Assembly (NCBI GenBank): GCA_041158165.1
Contig: JBEBBW010000007.1
Location: 1 to 56,901 of the forward strand
From: TMED14 sp041158165
GTDB lineage: Bacteria > Bacteroidota > Bacteroidia > Flavobacteriales > Schleiferiaceae
Reading direction: 5' to 3'
Length of the DNA stretch: 56,901 bases
Under the pieces are notes generated by a model. That model saw only the letters and a list, made by a program, of their open reading frames with translations. It searched no databases and was not told the origin of the DNA. This document shows positions 1 to 7,965 of this stretch, in pieces. Position 1 is the first letter of the stretch. Every line of letters begins with the position of its first letter. The position numbers were made by a program, and so were the translations under genes.

Positions 1-212
1 TTGACTTGTCTGAGGTGGTGCGAGCTGATTCATGCGACCTCATGATCCTTGACCGCTGGGGCGCCAAGGTGTTTGAGCAAAAGCGCTACGTCACCGGATG
101 GGACGGCCGCAGCAACGGGGGTGACCCACTTCCCGACGGAACCTACTACTACATTTTAACCTGCAACGACGTGGTGCGCTTCCGTGGCGCCGTGACCGTA
201 GTCCGCTTGTAA
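1..212 (+). CDS. Gliding-motility/T9SS C-terminal (CHU_C) domain protein, 5' truncated
   Basis: This is the last 70 or so residues of a larger secreted protein whose start lies outside the window. The reading frame is open to the window edge. The fragment has the typical end of the CHU_C (gliding motility-associated C-terminal, type B T9SS sorting) domain: a DRWG motif, then W-DG, then a LPDGTYYY strand and a final valine-rich strand. The same landmarks (NRWG, LPSGTYYF) occur at the end of the adhesin-like gene two genes downstream, so the two are related in this domain. Such domains direct export through the type IX secretion system to the cell surface. Only 9 bases separate its stop from the PorP/SprF gene, consistent with one operon. 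The function of the missing N-terminal part cannot be inferred. Confidence 0.85.
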   Translation, partial: DLSEVVRADSCDLMILDRWGAKVFEQKRYVTGWDGRSNGGDPLPDGTYYYILTCNDVVRFRGAVTVVRL

Positions 213-221
213 TTGACGATT

Positions 222-1700
222 ATGAAGAAGATGAAATCAACTGCACTTTTTGCCGCACTTACCGGCCTCGTTATATCGGCTAACGCCCAGCAAATTCCTT
301 TGTACAGTCACTTGTACTTCGCTCAGGCCATGGTCAATCCAGCCCGGAGCGGGGCCAAGGGCTTCAGCGAACTCGTGACCATCCACCGCCAGCAGTGGCA
401 GGGCATGGAGGGTGCGCCCGAAACCTCTGCGCTGCTTTTCAACGGAGCGACCAACAAAGAGCGAATTGGGTACTCGGTGTATACGTTCACCGACGCCACC
501 GACATTGTGCGCCGCTCGGGCATTTATGGCCACTACGCGTACCATGCTCAGCTATCTGAGAATTCGGTGCTCAGTTTTGGTATCGGAGCGGGCTACGTCA
601 ACAACACGTTTGACATGGCCAGTATTCGCGTGAAAAACGAAGGCGATCCCTTCTTGTTTCCGGCCAATACCAACGGTACGCTCGATATTAACCTCGGACT
701 CAACCTAAAAGTGGAGAACTTTCAGTTGGGACTCGCGGCTCCCCAGGTTCTCGCGCCGGCGATCACGTACTCTAACAACTACACTGGACCTGTTGCGTTC
801 CACTTGATTCGTCACTACGTGGTTCAAACCCAGTACGACCTACCGATCCAGAAAGACCGTATGACGCTGTCGCCGCTCGTGGTTGTCCGTGCGGCAAACC
901 ACGTCACACCCCAAGTTGACGCAGGTATGATGTTCAACGTGACCGAATACGGCTACGTGGGTGCCCTCTACCGTTCGAACTTCGGTGCTTCTGCCCAAAT
1001 CGGCGTTCACTTGACTCCGCTTCTCACGCTCGGATACGCCCACGACTTTAGCACCAACGAGTACGCAACCTCGCTCGGAATGTCGAACGAGTTCATTTTG
1101 ACGTACCGCTTTGGCGACAACAAGCGCAACGATCGAATTGAAGCAGAAATCAAGCGCCTTAAAGACAAGCAGCGCCAAGCAGACCAAAACGGAGAGAAAC
1201 TGCTCAACGAGAAGTTTGAAGAGTTCAAAGAAGAACTTGAAGCCGCCAACAAGAAGCAGCTGGCCGCTCAAAGCGAGGAGCTCGCCAAAGCCACCGCGCT
1301 CAAACTGCAAGAAGCAGGCGTGCAGGGTGGGGGAGTGCGTGGTGCCGCTCCGGCTGCAGGCTCATCCAGCGCGGCGCCGACCTCGAGCAATGCTGCTCCA
1401 GCTGCTGGATCAACGGCCATCAAAGGCTACAGCAAAGAATCCTACGCAAACAACGTTGCGCCAGGAAGCACCGGCTTCTACGTGACGGCTGGCGTGTACG
1501 GAGAGCAAGAGAATGCAGACAAAATGGTTCAAAAGCTCAAGGCTCAAGGGATTCAGTCGCGCACCTTCCGCGATCCCAAGAACAACATGGTCTACGTGTA
1601 CCTGCTGAAGTTCGGAACCTACGAAGAAGCCTCTACCGCCCGCGAAAGCAACCTGAACGGGCAGTACACCGGCAAGCTTTGGGTTAAGGTCATCCAGTGA
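222..1700 (+). CDS. PorP/SprF-family T9SS outer-membrane protein with C-terminal coiled coil and SPOR domain
   Basis: This 492-residue protein starts with a signal peptide (cut near residue 23, after ANAQ). ATG at 222 is preferred over an in-frame TTG nine bases upstream. Residues about 24-300 match the PorP/SprF family: the motif LYFAQAMVNPARSG, then repeated beta strands of an outer-membrane barrel that in T9SS helps retain or attach exported proteins. Residues about 300-365 are charged, heptad-like helix (coiled coil), 366-415 are Ala/Ser/Gly-rich linker, and 418-492 form a SPOR-like domain (YVTAGVYGEQENADKMVQKL, later YVYLLKFGTYEEA). Plain PorP/SprF proteins are about 300 residues, so the tail is an addition. 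SPOR domains usually bind denuded peptidoglycan; anchoring to the wall is my inference. The gene lies between two CHU_C-domain genes and overlaps the next by one base. Confidence 0.88.
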   Translation: MKKMKSTALFAALTGLVISANAQQIPLYSHLYFAQAMVNPARSGAKGFSELVTIHRQQWQGMEGAPETSALLFNGATNKERIGYSVYTFTDATDIVRRSGIYGHYAYHAQLSENSVLSFGIGAGYVNNTFDMASIRVKNEGDPFLFPANTNGTLDINLGLNLKVENFQLGLAAPQVLAPAITYSNNYTGPVAFHLIRHYVVQTQYDLPIQKDRMTLSPLVVVRAANHVTPQVDAGMMFNVTEYGYVGALYRSNFGASAQIGVHLTPLLTLGYAHDFSTNEYATSLGMSNEFILTYRFGDNKRNDRIEAEIKRLKDKQRQADQNGEKLLNEKFEEFKEELEAANKKQLAAQSEELAKATALKLQEAGVQGGGVRGAAPAAGSSSAAPTSSNAAPAAGSTAIKGYSKESYANNVAPGSTGFYVTAGVYGEQENADKMVQKLKAQGIQSRTFRDPKNNMVYVYLLKFGTYEEASTARESNLNGQYTGKLWVKVIQ

Positions 1701-3598
1701 TGCGAAGGATTATTGCTGCACTCGCTCTCCTCGCGAGCTTCGCTTCAGGCGCTGCCCACCTCGTGGGCGGAGAAATCACCTATACCTGCTTGGGCTCCAA
1801 CCAGTACCAAGTCAAGTTGCGCATTTACCGTGACTGCTTCTCTGGCGGAGCGGCATTCGACAACTCGGTGAATTTTTCGGTGTACAACCTGGCGGGTACC
1901 CTGGTAACGAATCCTTCGGTGCCCAAAGGCCCAACGATCTCCGTGCCGGCGGGAACAGGAAATCCCTGCCTGACTACGCCCCCGAATATTTGTACGGAAT
2001 ACGCCGAGTACATCGCAACCTTGACCCTGCCGCCAGTGGTCGGAGGGTATACGATTTCGTATCAGCGCTGCTGCCGCAACTCGACCATCAGCAACATTAC
2101 GAATCCCGGTTCGCGCGGCAACACCTACACCGTGCAAATTCCGTCGATGGACAACAGCTGCAACAGCACGCCGGCGTTCACCACGGTTCCGCCCATCGTA
2201 CTCTGCCTTGGCGACCAGCTCAATATTGACGCATCGGCAACCGACAGCAACAGCGATTCGCTCTACTACGAGTTCTGCGACATTTACACGGGCGGAAGCA
2301 GCGGCAATCCGAGCCCAGGTACCGCCTCAGCTCCGCCCTATACGACAATTCCCTTTGTAGCGCCTGCTACCTCAGCTCAGCCTATCCCGGGAACTCCGGC
2401 CTTGAGCATCAACCCTCAAACGGGTATTATCACGGGCGTAGCCACGACCGCAGGGCAGTACGTGGTGGGAATTTGCGTGAGCGAATACCGAAACGGCGCG
2501 CTGCAGTCGGTCGTGCGACGGGATTACCAATTCAACGTGACAAACTGCATCATCAATACGGTGGCCGATATGGTCACTCAACTCGAGGATCCAGGAATGT
2601 ACTGCGACGGCCGCACGTTGACGTTTACGCCCCAAACTGCGGGCGCATTGTCGTACTTCTGGAATTTTGGCGACACCACCACTACCGCCGACACGAGTTC
2701 ACTGGCCTACCCGACCTACACTTTTCCCGACACCGGAACCTACACGGTGACGCTCATCATCAATCCGGGTCTAGTGTGCACTGACACGCTAAAGGTCCCG
2801 TTCCGCGTGCTGAACGCGCCCGACTACCGCATTGAAAAGGCCGGCATTCCCTGCGTTGAAGTTCAGAACTACCGCTTTGAAGCGGTAGGTACCGCGCCCT
2901 ACGACGCGAACATTTCATGGGATTTCGGCCCCGACGCCAACACCTTTGGGGCTACGGGCAAAATCGTGAGCGGCGTAAGCTGGAACAGTGCGGGTACGTA
3001 TCCGGTACGGTGCATCATTCAGTCTGCCTACTGCCCCGATACCCTTTGGGATACGGTAGAAGTGTTTGACTGGTACTACCCCGTCACGGCAACGCCTCAA
3101 GACACAGCAATTGCGCGCGGCGATACACTCCTTCTCGACGTCACCTCGGGCGCATCCTACTATTGGTTTGCCGATCAACCGGTCTACTTCAACAACCCCC
3201 AGCAGCGAAATCCCCAGGCCCTCATGCATGCCGACAGTACTACGTACTACGTCATTGTTACCGACAACCGCGGTTGCCGTGGCATCGATACGGTGTTTGT
3301 GAGTTGGCTTCCCGATCAGGTTTCGCCCGACTTGTCCAACGTCATGAACGTCATTACGCCCAATGGCGACGGCAAGAACGACGTGCTGGATTTGACCGAA
3401 GTCCTTTTTAGGGATGCGTGCACGCTGCGCGTTATGAATCGCTGGGGAACAACCTGGGTTTACGAAACCGAGAACTACGCGAATACCTGGGGTGGAACCG
3501 ATGCGGACGGCAACCTTCTTCCGAGCGGAACCTACTACTTCTTCGTCGTCTGCGGACGCAACCTGAGGTATTCTGGTCCCGTTACGATCGTGTACTAG
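1700..3598 (+). CDS. Secreted adhesin-like protein with PKD-like and CHU_C (T9SS sorting) domains
   Basis: This 632-residue protein has a signal peptide (MRRIIAALALLASFASGAA). Next comes an N-terminal domain of a type common in Bacteroidota surface proteins (HLVGGEITYTCLG, then LRIYRDCF) with many cysteines. About residues 300-372 form a PKD-like fold (YFWNFGDT, then DTGTYTVTLII), followed by a weaker second copy around 390-440. The last 85 residues are a CHU_C domain (ITPNGDGKNDV, NRWG, LPSGTYYF) that targets the protein to the T9SS and the surface. The ATG shares one base with the stop of the PorP/SprF gene, so the two are translationally coupled; an in-frame GTG one codon upstream is less likely. 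Neighbourhood suggests it is a surface substrate working with that PorP/SprF protein. The ligand is unknown. Confidence 0.88.
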   Translation: MRRIIAALALLASFASGAAHLVGGEITYTCLGSNQYQVKLRIYRDCFSGGAAFDNSVNFSVYNLAGTLVTNPSVPKGPTISVPAGTGNPCLTTPPNICTEYAEYIATLTLPPVVGGYTISYQRCCRNSTISNITNPGSRGNTYTVQIPSMDNSCNSTPAFTTVPPIVLCLGDQLNIDASATDSNSDSLYYEFCDIYTGGSSGNPSPGTASAPPYTTIPFVAPATSAQPIPGTPALSINPQTGIITGVATTAGQYVVGICVSEYRNGALQSVVRRDYQFNVTNCIINTVADMVTQLEDPGMYCDGRTLTFTPQTAGALSYFWNFGDTTTTADTSSLAYPTYTFPDTGTYTVTLIINPGLVCTDTLKVPFRVLNAPDYRIEKAGIPCVEVQNYRFEAVGTAPYDANISWDFGPDANTFGATGKIVSGVSWNSAGTYPVRCIIQSAYCPDTLWDTVEVFDWYYPVTATPQDTAIARGDTLLLDVTSGASYYWFADQPVYFNNPQQRNPQALMHADSTTYYVIVTDNRGCRGIDTVFVSWLPDQVSPDLSNVMNVITPNGDGKNDVLDLTEVLFRDACTLRVMNRWGTTWVYETENYANTWGGTDADGNLLPSGTYYFFVVCGRNLRYSGPVTIVY

Positions 3599-3624
3599 CC
3601 CCATCACAGCATGGACTAGCAACG

Positions 3625-3653
3625 AAAAGCGGCCCCGAAGGGCCGCTTTTTTT
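3625..3653. terminator. Bidirectional terminator between the adhesin gene and dnaJ
   Basis: A 7-bp GC stem (GCGGCCC/GGGCCGC) with a CGAA loop is flanked by AAAA on the left and a seven-T run on the right, so it can act in both directions. It lies between convergent genes and touches the dnaJ stop codon. Confidence 0.9.
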
Positions 3654-4767
3654 ATCCTTGGAACAAATCCTTGACCTTGTCAAAGAAGCTCTTGTCGCCA
3701 GCCCCAGGACGCGGCTGAAATCGATCGCTTTGGTTCAGCTTCTCTAAAAGTTCCTTTTCTTCGTTCGTCAGTGACTTGGGCGTCCAAACGGCAACGTGAA
3801 TCAATTGGTCTCCTTGCCCATAGCCCTCAAGGCTTGGCAATCCTTTGCCCTTAAGGCGCAGCGTCTTGCCGCTTTGCGTTCCCGGGTCAATTTTCATGCG
3901 CACTTTACCCGAAACCGTTGGAACCTCAACCGACGTGCCCAATGCGGCGTCGGGGAACGACACGTGCAGCTCGTAGTGCAGGTTGCTTCCCTCGCGCACC
4001 AGCACCTCGTGGGGCTCCTCTTCAATCGAAACAATAAGGTCTCCAGCCGGACCGCCCGCGGGACCGTGGTTGCCTTTTCCTTGAACGCGCAACTGCATCC
4101 CGTCTTGAACACCCCCAGGAATTTTTACGCTTACGACCTCGTCGTGGCGCTCCAGTCCGTCGGGTCCAACGCCGTCGGGCCGCTTATCAATCGTCTTGCC
4201 CGCTCCCTGGCAGCTCGGGCACGCACTCGCCGTGCGCATCTGGCCAAGAATCGTGTTTTGTACTCGGGTTACTTGGCCAGAACCTCCACACGTTCCACAG
4301 GTCTTAAAAGTCAATCCCTCTGCGGGAACGGCGCGGCGAATTTTTATCTTCTTTTCCACTCCGTTCGCAATCTCTTCAAGGGTGAGCTTGACCCGAACGC
4401 GCAGGTTGGCTCCGCGGTTAGCGCCGCCTCCTCGGCCGCCGAAGCCGCCGAATGCGCCGCCGAATGCATCTCCGAAAATGTCGCCAAAGTGGCTGAAAAT
4501 GTCGTCCATGTTCATGCCGCCCCCAAAGCCTCCAGAGCCGGCTCCAAAGGCTTGGTGGCCAAATTGGTCGTACTTCTGGCGCTTTTCAGGACTTGAAAGC
4601 ACTTCATAGGCCTCGGCGGCCTCTTTGAACTTCTCCTCGGCCGCAGCATCCCCCGGATTTTTATCGGGGTGGTACTGGATGGCCAGCTTGCGGTAGGCCT
4701 TTTTAATTTCCTCTGCAGAGGCTCCTTTCGAAACCCCGAGTACTTCGTAGTAATCGCGCTTGCTCAT
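3652..4767 (-). CDS. dnaJ: Chaperone DnaJ (Hsp40) with reduced zinc-finger region
   Basis: DnaJ stimulates the ATPase of DnaK and delivers unfolded proteins to it; the neighbouring GrpE is the matching nucleotide-exchange factor. The J domain (residues 1-70) has the HPD triad at 33-35. A Gly/Phe-rich stretch follows (about 72-125). The substrate-binding C-terminal domains end in FFDKVKDLF. The cysteine-rich region is shortened: only two CxxCxGxG motifs are present (around residues 157 and 185) instead of the four of E. coli DnaJ, so probably only one zinc site can form. As I recall, flavobacterial DnaJ proteins often look like this, so it is probably a lineage trait and not decay. At 371 residues the length is normal. 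It lies two bases after grpE in an operon. Confidence 0.97.
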   Translation of the reverse strand: MSKRDYYEVLGVSKGASAEEIKKAYRKLAIQYHPDKNPGDAAAEEKFKEAAEAYEVLSSPEKRQKYDQFGHQAFGAGSGGFGGGMNMDDIFSHFGDIFGDAFGGAFGGFGGRGGGANRGANLRVRVKLTLEEIANGVEKKIKIRRAVPAEGLTFKTCGTCGGSGQVTRVQNTILGQMRTASACPSCQGAGKTIDKRPDGVGPDGLERHDEVVSVKIPGGVQDGMQLRVQGKGNHGPAGGPAGDLIVSIEEEPHEVLVREGSNLHYELHVSFPDAALGTSVEVPTVSGKVRMKIDPGTQSGKTLRLKGKGLPSLEGYGQGDQLIHVAVWTPKSLTNEEKELLEKLNQSDRFQPRPGAGDKSFFDKVKDLFQG

Positions 4768-4769
4768 GC

Positions 4770-5303
4770 TTATTCGGCGGTTTGCCCAACCACCACTTTG
4801 GCGTATCGGATTATTTTATCTCCTAACATGTACCCCTTCTCGAGCTCGTCCACCACGCAGCCCGCTAATTCAGGGGTCGGGGCGGGAATATTGGTGATGG
4901 CCTCCATTCGCTCTACATCAAAAGCTTGACCTACGGTGGAATCCATGGGCTTTAAGCCTTCCGACTTCAGGGCTGACACTAATTTGTGCTGAATAAGTTC
5001 GAGTCCTTGGCGTTCGCTACCCTCACCTAGGGTCTTGAGCGCACGGTCAAAATCATCCAAAACCGGCAGCACCGCCTTGATAACTTTTTCGCCAGCCGTA
5101 GCCATCAGCTCAAGGCGTTCGCGCGCATTTCGCCGACGAAAGTTTTCAAACTCGGCATACAACCTTAGGTTTTGGTCTTTCAACTCTTGGATTTGGGCCT
5201 CTACGTCAAGTTCGGCGGTTCCGGACTCTATGGTTTCATTCGAGGTCGCCTCCATCTGGGGTTCCTCGGGATTCGTTTCGGGCGTACGGTCTGACTCTTC
5301 CAT
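4770..5303 (-). CDS. grpE: Nucleotide exchange factor GrpE
   Basis: GrpE releases ADP from DnaK and so resets the chaperone cycle. The 177-residue protein has an acidic, disordered N-terminus (about residues 1-35), then the long dimerising helix (LKDQNLRLYAEFENFRRR) and the four-helix/beta-wing part with VLPVLDDFDRAL and the final KGY-LGDK-IRYAKVVV motif of the family. It is the first gene of the grpE-dnaJ pair. A sequence close to the Bacteroidota -7 box (AATTTTTG on the minus strand, 5315-5308) ends only 4 bases before the ATG, so the transcript may be almost leaderless. No CIRCE-type repeat is visible upstream. Confidence 0.96.
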   Translation of the reverse strand: MEESDRTPETNPEEPQMEATSNETIESGTAELDVEAQIQELKDQNLRLYAEFENFRRRNARERLELMATAGEKVIKAVLPVLDDFDRALKTLGEGSERQGLELIQHKLVSALKSEGLKPMDSTVGQAFDVERMEAITNIPAPTPELAGCVVDELEKGYMLGDKIIRYAKVVVGQTAE

Positions 5304-5334
5304 GATTCAAAAATTTGTCGATGCCTAGTAAACA

Positions 5335-5379
5335 CAAAGCCTGCCAAACGACCTCAATGTGTCAGAATGGCAGGCTTTG
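5335..5379 (-). terminator. Inverted repeat, probable terminator of the TlpA-like gene
   Basis: A perfect 12-bp inverted repeat (CAAAGCCTGCCA/TGGCAGGCTTTG) encloses a 21-base loop downstream of the thioredoxin-like gene and upstream of grpE. On the minus strand it is followed by a weak TGTTT tract, so termination is likely but not certain. Confidence 0.6.
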
Positions 5380-5392
5380 AGTTAGCGCCGTC

Positions 5393-5935
5393 TTACTTGG
5401 CCTGCATGGCTTTGAGTGCGTTTTCCAGGGCTGCGCCGCGAAGGTTCTTCGCAACGACTTTACCTTTTCCATCGATCAGGTAGGTAGCTGGAATGGAATT
5501 GACTCCGTAGAGGGCAGCACCTTCAGAACGCCATCCTTTCAAGTCGCTGACGTGGTTGGGCCAAACAAGTCCATCCTTGGCAATGGCTTCAACCCAGCGA
5601 TCTTTCGTGTTGTCCAGCGAAAGAGAGAATACTTCAAAGCCCTTGCCTGACGTGAATTTTGCGTCTTTGTACTGCGAATACACGCGCACAACATTGGGAT
5701 TCTCCATGCGGCAAGGTCCGCACCAAGCGGCCCAAAAATCCAGGAGCACCACTTTGCCGCGAAGGTCAGAAAGCTTGCGCGTCTTACCAGACGGATCAGG
5801 AAAAGCCAAGTCCGGTGCCATGTCGCCCACGTTGATAGTGGCCATTTGCTCCATGGGAGTAGGGGAGGTCACGCGATTCGAAGGAGTCGCAGCAAACACA
5901 AGGGCGGCTAGGCCCAAAACAGCAATGTATTTCAT
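5393..5935 (-). CDS. TlpA/ResA-like periplasmic thiol-disulfide oxidoreductase
   Basis: This 180-residue thioredoxin-fold protein has an N-terminal signal peptide or anchor (MKYIAVLGLAALVFAA), so it works outside the cytoplasm. The redox motif WCGPC is at residues 71-75, preceded by GKVVLLDFWA and followed by the cis-proline region (SIPATYLID). This layout is typical of the TlpA/AhpC-TSA group that reduces or isomerises disulfides in envelope proteins or in cytochrome c maturation; the partner cannot be named from sequence. It follows murA by 23 bases and could share that operon. A near-consensus -7 box (TACTTTAG, minus strand 5947-5940) lies 4 bases before the ATG, so it may also have its own promoter. 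Confidence 0.88.
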   Translation of the reverse strand: MKYIAVLGLAALVFAATPSNRVTSPTPMEQMATINVGDMAPDLAFPDPSGKTRKLSDLRGKVVLLDFWAAWCGPCRMENPNVVRVYSQYKDAKFTSGKGFEVFSLSLDNTKDRWVEAIAKDGLVWPNHVSDLKGWRSEGAALYGVNSIPATYLIDGKGKVVAKNLRGAALENALKAMQAK

Positions 5936-5958
5936 AGGTCTAAAGTACGTAGCAAAAT

Positions 5959-7275
5959 TCAGTCCGCGACGCGCTCAATCTTGGCGCCAAGGGCGCGAAG
6001 GCGCTCGTCGATACGCTCGTAACCGCGGTCAATTTGTTCAATATTATGGATCACTGAAGTCCCCTCGGCACTCAATGCGGCGATCAAGAGCGCGATGCCT
6101 GCACGAATGTCAGGAGACGACATGGTAGTCGCCCGCAACTGAAATGCGCGATCGTGGCCTATTACGGTTGCGCGGTGCGGATCACACAAAATGATTTGTG
6201 CGCCCATATCAATCAGCTTGTCGACAAAGAACAGGCGGCTTTCAAACATCTTTTGGTGAATCAGTACCGAGCCTCGGGCCTGCGTGGCGGTAACCAGTAC
6301 GATACTGAGAAGGTCGGGCGTAAACAAAGGCCAAGGACCGTCTGCAATCGTCACCATGGAACCGTCGAGGTAGGCGCCAATTTGGTAGTGCTGTTGTGCA
6401 GGAATGTAGAGGTCGTCGCCGCGCTCATCGATGCGAATTCCCAGCTTGCGGAACACGTTCGGAATTTGGCCGAGGTGCGCAATGCCCGCGTTTTTGATCG
6501 TGAGTTCCGATTGGGTCATGGCCGCAAGGCCAATCCACGAACCAATTTCAATCATGTCGGGAAGGCAGCGGTGTTCCGTGCCGCCGAGGCGGTCCACACC
6601 GGTAATTGTCAGGCGGTTGCTCCCAATTCCGTCAATTTTAGCCCCCATGCGCACGAGCATGCTGCACAGTTGCTGCAGGTAGGGTTCGCAGGCTGCGTTG
6701 TAAATGGTTGTTTCGCCCGGAGTAAGTACCGCCGCCATCACGATGTTCGCGGTTCCGGTTACCGAGGGTTCGTCAAGCAAAATGTAGGCGCCTTTAAGGC
6801 CTTCTGCAGGAGCCTCAACCCCATAGAAGTAGGCTTCTTCCTCGTAAACGAATTTTGCGCCGAGCTTCATGAAGCCCTCAAAGTGGGTGTCTAAACGGCG
6901 CCGGCCAATTTTATCTCCGCCGGGCTTGGGAATGTATCCCTTGCCAAATCGCGCAAGCATAGGGCCTACGACCATCACCGAACCGCGCAGCGCTGCACCC
7001 TTCTTCTTGTAGGTCTCGCCGAACAGAAAATCGACGTCAATTTGGTCTGCCTGAAAGGTGAAATCACCTGCTCCGTTTTTCGTTACCCGCACGCCAAAAT
7101 CGCCCAGAATTTCGATGAGTTTGTTGACGTCGACGATATCGGGAACATTGGTCACCCTTACGGGCTCAGAGGTCAGCAAGACCGCACACAAAATTTGTAA
7201 AACTTCGTTTTTTGCGCCTTGAGGATGTACGTCGCCGCGCAGTGCGGTTCCGCCGGTAATTCGGAATGAGGCCAT
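5959..7275 (-). CDS. murA: UDP-N-acetylglucosamine 1-carboxyvinyltransferase MurA (Asp at the fosfomycin cysteine)
   Basis: MurA transfers enolpyruvate from PEP to UDP-GlcNAc, the first committed step of peptidoglycan synthesis in the cytoplasm. The 438-residue protein shows the family features: KNEVLQILCA near the start (the Lys/Asn pair binding UDP-GlcNAc), GPMLARFGKGYIPKPGG, and LDTHFEGF. At residue 121 the active-site loop reads PGGD, where E. coli MurA has Cys115, the residue alkylated by fosfomycin. An Asp here is known to make the enzyme insensitive while keeping activity, so intrinsic fosfomycin resistance is predicted. ATG at 7275 is chosen; an in-frame GTG is six bases further upstream. 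The gene follows DUF4290 with a two-base gap, an order I recall from other Flavobacteriia. Confidence 0.97.
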   Translation of the reverse strand: MASFRITGGTALRGDVHPQGAKNEVLQILCAVLLTSEPVRVTNVPDIVDVNKLIEILGDFGVRVTKNGAGDFTFQADQIDVDFLFGETYKKKGAALRGSVMVVGPMLARFGKGYIPKPGGDKIGRRRLDTHFEGFMKLGAKFVYEEEAYFYGVEAPAEGLKGAYILLDEPSVTGTANIVMAAVLTPGETTIYNAACEPYLQQLCSMLVRMGAKIDGIGSNRLTITGVDRLGGTEHRCLPDMIEIGSWIGLAAMTQSELTIKNAGIAHLGQIPNVFRKLGIRIDERGDDLYIPAQQHYQIGAYLDGSMVTIADGPWPLFTPDLLSIVLVTATQARGSVLIHQKMFESRLFFVDKLIDMGAQIILCDPHRATVIGHDRAFQLRATTMSSPDIRAGIALLIAALSAEGTSVIHNIEQIDRGYERIDERLRALGAKIERVAD

Positions 7276-7277
7276 AA

Positions 7278-7952
7278 TCACTTGCGGAAAAATCCGCCTT
7301 TGCGTTTGTTGGTAAAATTGGACGAATTAGGTTTTTTCTTTTTGCGGTTTTTCGTGTGCAAGGGTGCGTTTTGAGACACCACGCCTTTGGCGACCGTCAG
7401 CGCGGACCCCTCTTGGCCAAGTCGACCGCCCGACAAAATGCGCAGGTCGTTAAATATCACCGCGTCGTCAACCGTGTCTTTGTTCCAACTCAAGTAGGCG
7501 CGCTTCATCTGGTTCGCAATGTCGTACTCAATGCCCTGGCGTTCTTCGGACGGCTCCATTTCGGCGACCGTGTTGATCAAATTTTGAAGAATCACGCCGT
7601 AGTACCGGTGGCTGCGGCTCTTAGGGGGGTAGGGAACGCGCTCGGGCTTGGCTTCGAGCAGTTCTTTAAGCGGGGCAGGAAAAGGTCCGTCTACGTCGAG
7701 CTGAAAGCCAGAAATTACGTGAAGGTGATCCCAAACTTTGCGAGCAAAATCAGGTTGCCCGCGAAGGCTCGGGTTGAGTCGCCCAACCGTTTCAACGATG
7801 TGTGCAGCGGCCTCGGTTCGCTTAGCCTTGTCCTCAATCGTCAAGCAGAACTCGACCATGGTTTGCACGAGCCGCCCGTACTCGCCAAGCGCCATCTGGG
7901 GCCGGTCGGTGTTGTAGTCCAGCGAAAGGGTAGTAATACTTGCGGTTTCCAT
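7278..7952 (-). CDS. DUF4290 family protein of unknown function
   Basis: This 224-residue protein matches my memory of DUF4290, a family restricted to Bacteroidota and often found directly before murA. It is soluble with no signal peptide. The main part (residues about 10-185) is mostly helical with conserved stretches such as LDYNTDRPQMALGEYGR, WDHLHVISG and YYGVILQNLI. The last 35 residues are very basic (lysine/arginine/asparagine-rich, with KKKKPN), which could contact RNA, DNA or the membrane surface. It sits 13 bases after the helicase gene and two bases before murA, so it is in the same operon. No biochemical role is known to me; a link to cell-wall synthesis is only guilt by association. 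Confidence 0.85.
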   Translation of the reverse strand: METASITTLSLDYNTDRPQMALGEYGRLVQTMVEFCLTIEDKAKRTEAAAHIVETVGRLNPSLRGQPDFARKVWDHLHVISGFQLDVDGPFPAPLKELLEAKPERVPYPPKSRSHRYYGVILQNLINTVAEMEPSEERQGIEYDIANQMKRAYLSWNKDTVDDAVIFNDLRILSGGRLGQEGSALTVAKGVVSQNAPLHTKNRKKKKPNSSNFTNKRKGGFFRK

Positions 7953-7965
7953 GGTAGTGCACCTG

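Noticed and set aside
2915..3622. 235-codon open frame on the minus strand
   Set aside because: Antisense to the adhesin-like gene and runs into its terminator; composition is not protein-like.
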